Shown here in pieces: positions 48,821-58,092 of a DNA stretch of 64,000 nucleotides. The notes beneath the pieces were generated by a model. That model was not told the DNA's origin and did no database searches. It saw only the letters and a program-made list of their open reading frames with translations. Location of the stretch: positions 3,658,001-3,722,000 of the forward strand of contig JAPFBL010000255.1 in the NCBI GenBank assembly GCA_026182355.1. Direction: 5' to 3'. Positions within the stretch are counted from its first letter, which is position 1, and every line of letters starts with the position of its first letter. The translations under genes were made by a program, and so were the position numbers. This stretch comes from Hermatobates lingyangjiaoensis (lineage: Eukaryota; Arthropoda; Insecta; Hemiptera; Hermatobatidae).

Positions 48821-49079
48821 AATTTAAGTTAAATATAAATATAAAAAGTTATTTTAGTATAATATTAAATAAATATAGTAAGTTAAAGTTTAATAAATCA
48901 TTTAAAGTTTTCTTTTCTCATATAATATTGTTTTTCAAATTTTTATTAATGTTCTAGCTACGTTAAATACTTTTTATATTGTGTTTTCACAATATTTTAA
49001 CACTTTAGACCAGGGCTAGAAAACTAAAATTAAATGTCGAGTTTTAATTTCTAAAAAATCAATTATAATTTTGATAAGA

Positions 49080-49850
49080 GTTCCTAAAATAACTTTTAAT
49101 TCGAATTAATCAGCAATGAAAAAGTCTGATCTCGCGATTTCATGCATTTACATGTTTTGAGAGTGCTTTTTTGAGTTTTTATCGATGATATCTGTGGTGG
49201 GTGGATGATTGTGGATCCAAAAGTTTGTGGGCACGCTGCACTGTTTGATTGATCTAATTCATATGGTACATAAAAATGGGTATGTGTGGAAAGTACAGTA
49301 AAAGTAACTTTTTTTTGGCAAAAATTTATTAGATAACATTTTTTTTCTCTTAAAATTCTTAATTTAGAAACTACTGAACATTGAAACTTTGCGATTATTA
49401 TGGAACTGATAATATCATTAACTGAAAAGAACATAAGTTTTTTTTTAAATAACTGAAAAGATCAGTTTTGCAATGAATATGTTTGATTCTGAAAGTTTGT
49501 GGGCATAATACCAATCACTCTGTCTGACGGACCGCCATGCAATTATATACAAAAATAGCTTGTTTTGAGAGGTTGAACTAAATACTTTTTTTATTAAAAT
49601 GACTTAGACGAAAATGGTTTTAATGGTATATTTTATGATTTCAGAAAATTTTTTTTACGCTAAACAGCTGACTCAAGAACAATAAAATTTTAGCTCTATA
49701 AATTTTAGCTTTTTATTTATTTATTTATTTTTTATTTAGCTCTATAAAAGGCAACAGAGCTATAAAAAACTGAAAACTTAACTTGGACAGATGGATTACC
49801 AGCGCACTTGTCATATCTGTTTACATTAACATAGAAACTGTTTCTCAAAA
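49080..49850 (+). mobile_element. MITE-like element, diverged
   Basis: Contains TGATCTCGCGATTT, ACATGTTTTGAGAGTGC, TGTGGGCACGC, TTTTTTTGGCAAAAA, TTTTTTACGCTAAACAGC and an ACTTGTCATATCTG end, in the same order as in 39449-40036. A second partial copy seems to start at 49450. No transposase frame. Confidence 0.55.
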
Positions 49851-50389
49851 TTCAAACAATCGGAATTCTCCTTTTAAAGATTCATGAAAAAAATTGAAGA
49901 AAAGATGTTTTAATAATTTGATATGATATGTAAAAACAATTAAATACTTAAAATATATTAGCAAACACCTAAGGAGCAAATATTTCATGATGTTCAATAG
50001 GGTTGGCAAGCGAAAATATTTCAGCCAGTCTACATGTACCCTTCAACATATGTACGAGTATATTTGTGTGTTTAAGAACCGCATTATTTTTGTTGAAATT
50101 GGAGCATAAGAAAGATACTATTTCATTCTTTATGGTAATGCGGCTACTGTTTGTAAACCACATCTTTTGTGATTCTATAGTATTTTTATTAATAGATATT
50201 ATCAAACTATAAATATTTATTAGCTTTCAATATTATTAAAAATGATAAAAGTACTGTCTGTAGTAACGAAAAGACTTTGGTAAATAAGCATCTTCATAAG
50301 AAATGACATACTACAACAGAATCAGTTCCAAACATTTTAGTGAATAAAAAAGAAAAATATTAAAGTGTTAAAAGAATTACTTTGGACTT

Positions 50390-51000
50390 ATTAGAAAGAA
50401 CTTTTGCCAGCACATCCTTGCTGTCCATTGAACCAGCAGGCATACATAGATTTCTTAATCTTAGAAACTTCAGAATGGGTTAATCAATACTAATGCAAAG
50501 AATATTTAGTGCAAGCATAGATTTTACTGGTGTGCTGAAGTGATCACCTGGATTGGAAGCTTCTTGATTTCAAGAAAGGGACCCAAGTCAGGTATACTGA
50601 TGTGACAAAAATTAATAATGAACTAATAAAAATAAGTTAACTTTTGTATATGTACCTAGAAACAATGGAATACAGGGAAATGAGGCAGTGAACCGTTTGG
50701 AATAGATTGGAGCTACTAAAGAATAAATGAAGAAGAAAGCAGATAAAGGTGGGTATTACAATCGTATCCAATTAAGTTTAGAAAACTCATTCCAACTGAA
50801 TTTACATTTGTAAGATAATACTATATCCTCAAAGTAAGATGTAGAATATCTAACGACAATTCGTTTTCTTAACAAATACTTATTCTAGGTACAATTAACA
50901 TCAAACGAATAATTGAAACTCTGTTTAGAAGTTGCAGAAATCATTGGTCACATTCCATCTGAAAGCAAGCCAATTGCCTTGAAGGGCAAAGATTTTTGAA
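50390..51000 (+). pseudogene. Decayed LINE with RNase H motif
   Basis: The frame 50637-50705 reads LTFVYVPRNNGIQGNEAVNR, matching the conserved VPGHsGIxGNExAD segment of RNase H domains in non-LTR retrotransposons, with the key His and Asp replaced by Asn. Stops on both sides. Beyond about 51000 I recognise nothing up to 54240. Confidence 0.6.
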
Positions 51001-54000
51001 AACTATACGTATAACCAATATAGGTGAGAGATAATTCTTTAAGGAAAATTTTAAAGTTGAATAAAGAAATTAAAATCCAAAGCTTATATTATAAAGGAGA
51101 ATGGGAAGCTACCTAGGTCACATACGGCAGTGCTACAAACAAGATCGATGAGCCTCATGCTGTCAGTTAGATCCTAATGATAAGATACTTGTCCGATTGT
51201 TCAGAACCAATGATTTAAAATCGTTAAATTCATTAGCTATAATTTTGATAATACTTACTTTACTAGAGAGTATATTACACCTTCATCATAATAGTCACAT
51301 TAAAATAAAACAAAAACTCAATTGATAACTAGTTTGATATTATGATTACTTATAGTAAAGTTGAATGTATGCCTCTTCAGATATTTTTGGTTTCTAAATC
51401 GTTATTGTAAGGAAATAATAGTCAAGAAAAAGTAGAAATCTATGTAAAAATTAGATTCTTTATTTGCTGATAAAAGCTTATTTTTTGTATATATATAAAA
51501 AAAAAAATGAAATATGCATTCATCACTCTTCTCAAATACAGTCTCACTTATAAACTGAATTTCTGAATGTTATCGATTAAAATTTATTATCGATTCGAAT
51601 ATGAAAAATATCTGTTTCATTTTTTCCAATTCAAATTTCAAAAGATATATCGTTTTATTGATTTATTATTTCTAATTCTCTGCCCTGCTTCAGGTAAAAA
51701 TTGAAGAAATATACAAGTTTAGTACTGCAAAGGGGAATATGACAGAGCGGTTTTAACTATAAACAAGTAAAAACTCAAAGTTACTAAATCGAATGCGAGA
51801 CAGACATAATATATTCAACCAAATTACCTACCCTTGGCAGGTTTCATAAAGAATGAATACATTATGTGAAGTAACGAAGTTTTCAAGAATCGCCAAACTG
51901 TGTGTTTATTAGAAATACACAAATCAAAATTCAGTTTATCTGATAAATATATCGATGGATGAACGATTTTACTAATGTAGAACTATATAATGAATATAGT
52001 ATTGATAAAATAGAAATTATTCAATTTTGAATAAGAAAAAAAATCGAACCAAATATTTTTGCAAACTCAAATGGAAAAGAATTAAGAAATCGAAGATGAT
52101 CTCGAATCGATGATGAATTACACAATATTCTTATACTTAACAATCTTTCTGACTTGTTCTGAATTGGGTAAATTTATGTATACTATATTCAAATTAGCAA
52201 AAATACGTTAATCAACATTTTATTCTGATAAAACCTGTGTAGAATTTATTGCTGAATTAATGATTTTACAAAGGTAGTATTGCTTAATGGTTTTCATATC
52301 TCAAAATTCTGTCAAAATTGGAAAATATATATACATGTGTATTAAATGTTCAAAATTCAAGTTTGGAGTCAAAGAGTTAAATATGGAAAGAATTGCTATC
52401 ACATCTAACATAGCACATTGTGTTTTTCACATAATATTACTGAAGAACCTGCCAAACTTTGTCTCGGACAAACAGTTGTCATTCTGCAGTGGATATTTAT
52501 ATATACAATAGAGTAAATGCATCTGGGTAGTGTTTTCTACAGAATATACGATGGATTGTCCCAAGGTAGAAAATTACTTATGAAGTATAGAAATTAATCT
52601 TTTAGATGATTGTTTTGATAAGCTGAATCACTGCAAAATGAACGAGACTACCTTTACCCAAAACAAAAATAGCTTAAACATTTACCTGCATTTTAGTGTG
52701 AAATTTAACTCGAAGAAACAAAGTTATAATTTTCAGTCATTCAGTTTCATTTTTCATCATTCTCGGAAGTGTTTAGAAATACCTTACAAAAGGCTTTTGA
52801 ATGTTTTGAAAAATCACTTTTAAAGAAAAAACTGCACTTTTAACTCGGTCCGTGGCATTAACTTGTTAAATTCCTAGATAATTAACTGGAAAGTCCTATT
52901 TTTGTCATCTGTGCCGGAGTAAAGTACTGCTGCGAATTCTCTCAGATCGTAGAAATACATATAGTACATGGGCAAGCCAAAAATTTATCTTTTTTTTTCT
53001 TCATTAAATTACTGATAGGTTAATCTAATTTTTTTTTATTTTTTGACAGCTCTTGTAACCACTATTGCCGGCTTCATCCTATTTCCAACGATATTTATTC
53101 AAGGAAAAACCTTATATTTTTATTTTCAAGAATATTCTTCATTTAAAAACACAAAATTTAATGCCGCTTAGTTTTATTGAGTGTATCTTATAAACAATAT
53201 CACGTTTTGCTACAAATTCAGCAATATTCACGAAATTTCAATAACCTTATTCAAAACCTATTTTTCTCCTCTTTGCTGGAAATGGTAGATCGTAAGGATA
53301 TGGTTCAGAAGATTTTGTAAGAATTCATGAGACAACGATTCTATTCATTTATAAAGTAAATATTGTACGTAATACCACCCCCACAGGACAGAAATCAAAG
53401 TTGTTTTTCAAAATATACGTGTAATCATTTTTCAATCTATATGCTGCTGTATCAAATAGGTATTGGTTTCCACGACTAATTGCTGAAAAGTAAGACGTTG
53501 TAACTGGAGCAGGATAAAAAAAAGAAATGAATATTGCCAATCAGAAAAACCATACATAAATTTCTGAATTTTTTTTAGAATTTATTTCCAAATGGTCAGC
53601 GTTGGGCTCACAGTGTGCCTTGTTTATAACCTAACCAAGTTCTTTCAATAATTCCTCACTTCTTACAGTTGTATGACAATATTTTTACAACTTTTCGGTT
53701 TGCGTCTTAATTTTAAAAAAAAAAGATTACATCAAAATGATATAACTATTTTTACAAAATTTTAAACACATATTTTTCTCAATGTATTTAGATTAACTGC
53801 TTACATATTTATCAAGTATACTTTACGAACCAATGTGATAGCATACAAACCATTTTTTAATCATGTTTAAACAAAAAATAAGATCTCTATCAGGCAACTT
53901 TGTATTACCTGAATGAATGGTAATTTTATAATATACTATTTTTTGAAAAATTATTTGCCCAATTTTTATTGAAATACTATGCAAACTAGACATACTAACT

Positions 54001-54400
54001 TGCAATTCACCAGTTGACGGGGACGAATTGGCATATACCCTACATAGTATTTGTATACTATTAATTTAAATAAATATCATTCTTAACATAAGACATAACA
54101 ATTGTTGTTTAAACATCAGTTCACACAGCAGATGATTAGTTTTTCGAAAATAGAGAGACTCTCCTTATTAAGGTTTTCTGTAATGGGACACAGAATGAAA
54201 AGGCTGAGAAAATCTGATACTCATGGTACCCTATTTTTATGATACGGTACCTCGACTTAACGAATTTAATTTGTTCTGGGACCCTCTTGGTATGTCGAGA
54301 CTAAATTTCCAATACGAATAGATTATAATTAGATTAATCTGCTCCACAGGCCAAAAAACCTACGATAAATCCTTAATAAATATGGGTATAAATAACTATT

Positions 54401-54452
<52 letters not shown>
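54401..54452. repeat. (CA)n then (TA)n microsatellite
   Basis: ACAC run followed by about 33 bases of TA. Left target flank of the PLE pair. Confidence 0.95.
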
Positions 54453-54456
<4 letters not shown>

Positions 54457-54503
54457 CAATATAAACAAAGAAACATAGAGAAATCAGAAGAACACACTTA
54501 CAG

Positions 54504-54537
54504 TCTCTAATTTTCGGTTTGAACCGTCTTCAGGAGA
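54504..54537 (-). ncRNA. Hammerhead-like ribozyme, family 5 (left PLE copy)
   Basis: Same sequence as 56781-56814, on the minus strand. Located about 320 bases 3' of the PLE stop codon. Confidence 0.65.
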
Positions 54538-54859
54538 GATAAGAGAGGGAAACCAAGCGCACTGGATCAGAGACGGTTGGAGACCAACAGTGTTGCCGCA
54601 TGCGCGCCCGTTCACAGAAAATAAGGTAGACAGGAATCAATTTATAATTAATTTATAATTTATAAAATAAAATAAAATAATGGAATATGAAAACAATAAT
54701 ATATAAAAAAGAAAAAATTGAAAAAATAAGGGAAATTGATACATAAACAAAAGTGCTGACTAAGCTATGATAAAAATAAAATAAAACTAAGAATACAAAT
54801 AATAATAACAAATGAAATAATTTAATAAAAAATGTGAAAAGGCAAGGAACTTTTAGACA

Positions 54860-55562
54860 TTATCGCTTTAGATTGAGGCCAGGTGCACTGCGCGCACTTA
54901 ATAGCCAAATATGGGCTTCTTCGGAGGCTCGTAGTGTGAGATCTTTGCTGTCAGGGGGTATTTGTCGCAGAATCTGTAACCTGTAGCACTCATTAAAAGG
55001 GAGACCGTGGCTGTTGGCATGTATGGCAATGGGAAGATGGGAGCGGCTATTGACTGAAGCTCTGTGATTGTTCATACGGAGACTAAGCTTGGTAGATGCT
55101 TGGCCTACGTAGAACGAATCACACTTGGTACACTCCAAACGGTACACACAGTTTTTGGAGGTACACGAGCAGTCAGTTGCAACAGGATAGAGGGTGTTAT
55201 GGGGGGGAGCTGTGAAGTGTGGTTGGGGATTTATAATGGGACACGTGAGGCAACCTCGACGTCCGCACAGTTGCGCTCCAGAGGGCAAACTGTTTGCCCT
55301 CGTGGAGGTTAGCTTCCTGTGCGAAAGAAAATTGCCAAGGTTGGGAGGACGTCTGTAGGATAGGCGTGGCGGATTAGGAAAGGTTTTGGAGGTGGCTGGG
55401 GAAGAGGATATGATCGGGAAAAGTTCTTTAATGATGGTACCCAGTCTGTGGATACCTGGGAAGTAGGTTGTTATAAGGTAGGGAGACCCAGAGGGAGAGG
55501 AAGAGGAGGTTGATGTAGGATTGTGTGGGGTCGTGGCAGGAACCAGTCTTCTTGTTAGGAAG
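54860..55562 (-). pseudogene. PLE ORF fragment (GIY-YIG endonuclease), left copy
   Basis: Encodes the C-terminal about 230 residues of a PLE protein, same protein sequence as the right copy over the shared region. The open frame runs on into the spacer to 55663, but that extension is antisense to the right copy and not genuine. The reverse transcriptase is missing, so this is a 5'-truncated, non-autonomous copy. Confidence 0.85.
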
Positions 55563-56459
55563 ACTTCCGTCCATTCTAAACCCTCTAATCCCCATTTATA
55601 TCTACACTTCAATAGCTGCCACCCTCCCCACATTAAGAAATCCATTCCGAGATCCCTCTCCATACGAATTCACCGGATTTGTAACAGACTACAAGATAAA
55701 CACCTACATATCAATAGCCTAAAAAGTAAATTTGTAGAGCGAGGTTACCCTCTCCCCTTCCTAACAAGAAGACTGGTTCCTGCCACGACCCCACACAATC
55801 CTACATCAACCTCCTCTTCCTCTCCCTCTGGGTCTCCCTACCTTATAACAACCTACTTCCCAGGTATCCACAGACTGGGTACCATCATTAAAGAACTTTT
55901 CCCGATCATATCCTCTTCCCCAGCCACCTCCAAAACCTTTCCTAATCCGCCACGACTATCCTACAGACGTCCTCCCAACCTTGGCAATTTTCTTTCGCAC
56001 AGGAAGCTAACCTCCACGAGGGCAAACAGTTTGCCCTCTGGAGCGCAACTGTGCGGACGTCGAGGTTGCCTCACGTGTCCCATTATAAATCCCCAACCAC
56101 ACTTCACAGCTCCCCCCCATAACACCCTCTATCCTGTTGCAACTGACTGCTCGTGTACCTCCAAAAACTGTGTGTACCGTTTGGAGTGTACCAAGTGTGA
56201 TTCGTTCTACGTAGGCCAAGCATCTACCAAGCTTAGTCTCCGTATGAACAATCACAGAGCTTCAGTCAATAGCCGCTCCCATCTTCCCATTGCCATACAT
56301 GCCAACAGCCACGGTCTCCCTTTTAATGAGTGCTACAGGTTACAGATTCTGCGACAAATACCCCCTGACAGCAAAGATCTCACACTACGAGCCTCCGAAG
56401 AAGCCCATATTTGGCTATTAAGTGCGCGCAGTGCACCTGGCCTCAATCTAAAGCGATAA
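55563..56459 (+). pseudogene. PLE ORF fragment: RT C-terminus plus GIY-YIG endonuclease
   Basis: About 298 codons. The ATG at 55521 lies in the left copy read antisense, so the first 14 residues are not element protein. Order: a segment HFNSCHPPHIKKSIPRSL and RGYP, which follows the reverse transcriptase in Penelope proteins; a Ser/Pro-rich linker; a Cys cluster (CGRRGCLTC); then the GIY-YIG domain with VYRLECTKC, FYVGQ, the Arg of LSLRMNNH and a downstream EEAH. In full elements this nuclease works with the upstream RT in target-primed insertion. The RT fingers and palm are absent here, so this copy cannot move itself. Confidence 0.88.
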
Positions 56460-56780
56460 TGTCTAAAAGTTCCTTGCCTTTTTCACATTTTTATTAAATT
56501 ATTTCATTTGTTATTATTATTTGTATTCTTAGTTTTATTTTATTTTATCATAGCTTAGTCAGCACTTTTGTTTATGTATCAATTTCCCTTATTTTTTCAA
56601 TTTTTTCTTTTTTATATATTATTGTTTTCATATTCCATTATTTTATTTTATTTTATAAATTATAAATTAATTATAAATTGATTCCTGTCTACCTTATTTT
56701 CTGTGAACGGGCGCGCATGCGGCAACACTGTTGGTCTCCAACCGTCTCTGATCCAGTGCGCTTGGTTTCCCTCTCTTATC

Positions 56781-56814
56781 TCTCCTGAAGACGGTTCAAA
56801 CCGAAAATTAGAGA
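56781..56814 (+). ncRNA. Hammerhead-like ribozyme, family 5 (right PLE copy)
   Basis: Helix I TCTC/GAGA, CTGAAGA, extra C, helix II GGTT/AACC (four perfect pairs, CA loop), GAAA, AATT palindrome as helix III, A as H17. It lies in the 3' UTR, sense to the PLE frame, and ties the motif family to PLEs. Confidence 0.7.
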
Positions 56815-56902
56815 CTGTAAGTGTGTTCTTCTGATTTCTCTATGTTTCTTTGTTTATATTGAACTATATTTGTCCGTTTTGGATCGTATTTCCAACGAAA
56901 AA

Positions 56903-56905
56903 AAG

Positions 56906-56936
<31 letters not shown>

Positions 56937-57235
56937 AAAAAGATTTCACATAAACACGTGAAATAACAATCAATAATCAAACTACAATAAGAAAATGGGA
57001 AAACAAGACTAAGATCTTTCAACCGTAACAAGCGGTCTTCGTCAGAGTCAAATACCCAACTGAAACACTAGATGCAGAGAACATCTGGTGAGGGGTTGAG
57101 AAGAGTGGGAGGGAAGAGTGGTATTTTAAAAAGGTGAAGACGCAGGAAAGGACCAATGTCCAGAAAGGGATGTTTGGGGAAACAAAGGAGTACAGTACAG
57201 TACAGTAAAGTGGTTTGATTATTGATTTTATATAT
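56903..57235 (-). mobile_element. Family 1 end, minus orientation
   Basis: TA tract, then the reversed tail hairpin TTTCATATTGT-type block with AACACGTGAAATAA, then the core, then an A/G-rich stretch to about 57200 (GAGGGGTTGAGAAGAGTGGG). A second outward tail (GTGGTTTGATTATTGATTTTA) leads into another TA tract at 57229. Confidence 0.65.
57007..57049 (-). ncRNA. Hammerhead-like ribozyme, family 1
   Basis: GACT/AGTC helix I, CTGACGA, extra A, GACCG/CGGTT, GAAA, AGATCT, T on the minus strand. Confidence 0.65.
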
Positions 57236-58092
57236 ATATATAGAAATCCGTTAAAGTAGACAGATTTAAAACAAATAAATTATAAATAAATAAGAAATAA
57301 AGCATAGAACATCGGCTTACCTTTGAAACCGGCGGATAAAGGTAGGAGGAGTAGGGTAGGAGGGTGTAGAGGTAAAGGAGATACGATGGGACATGGAGCG
57401 TAATTTACACTACGTAACTTAGTTTATTCATATTTCTTATATTACATTTTATATTTCACTTAACGTAAAGCAAACATAGCTTACTACATTTGTATAGAGA
57501 GTGATTTTTTTATTTTTTGCTTTTCTTTCTAATTTTCACCTTGATCTTCTTCACTTTCACTCACTTCAGGCTCTTTTCTCTTTTCTTCATATTCACTCGT
57601 TTCATTACGACATCTATACGACACTTCATCGTACTTCATATCTCGAGCATATCTTCGTGTATAGAGACGAATTTTCGCTCATAATTTACGTCATATATCA
57701 AAATATTCGTATCTCGTAGGTTGAGAAACCACTGCATTTTCATAGTCAGAAAGGAATGAAAAAAAAAATCAACATAAACATAATATTTTTCAATCACTTA
57801 CGAAAATATTTCTTACAATTTTAAGAACAGTACAAACTCAATATAGTACAGGAGAGATTTTATATTTTGAAAGACATATATTATAAATTTAGCGTAAAAA
57901 TGATGGAAGTTTACTTACTTCTAATATATATCCAATTAGGAGACAATATTTCTTTCAGAGTTTTTGGTAATGTACACACAATATTTGATAAAATAATTAA
58001 AAAGTTACATTAATTTGAATAAAACATAAGCACCAATATATTTTTATAAAAGTTGCAACCATAGTGATGTTTCAGTCCAATAAGGAAAGCGA

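Larger units (their letters stand above)
54453..55562 (-). mobile_element. Penelope-like element, left 5'-truncated copy
   Basis: Reverse complement of 55757-56866. The arms differ by one synonymous change in an Arg codon (55364 versus 55955) and three single-base indels in AT-rich 3' UTR runs. The coding part is 54860-55562 on the minus strand and carries the whole GIY-YIG region. The 3' UTR and a ribozyme-like motif point left toward the TA tract. Confidence 0.9.
55563..56866 (+). mobile_element. Penelope-like element, right 5'-truncated copy
   Basis: Begins at the inversion point and includes a 194-base segment (55563-55756) not present in the left copy. Carries the end of the reverse transcriptase region, the linker, the GIY-YIG domain, an AT-rich 3' UTR, the ribozyme-like motif and a terminal TTTGTTTATATTGAACTA. 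The two copies are head to head, with 3' ends outward. Confidence 0.9.
54243..57728. mobile_element. pogo/Tigger-like element interrupted by PLE insertions
   Basis: The left end has GGTACCTCGACTTAACGAAT and TTTGTTCTGGGACCCTC. The right end, read inverted, is CAGTGGTTTCTCAACCTACG followed by AGATACGAA. Both resemble the terminus at 10740-10765. Between them lie the PLE pair and a family 1 end, each beside TA tracts, so a nested order of insertion is inferred. No transposase frame remains. Confidence 0.5.

Noticed and set aside
55064..56255. 82-codon frames antisense to the PLE endonuclease in both arms
   Set aside because: Exact mirror shadows of the GIY-YIG coding strand; no recognisable motif.
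57501..57719. 72-codon plus-strand frame near the pogo-like right end
   Set aside because: Low-complexity Phe/His/Leu-rich translation of CT-rich transposon sequence.
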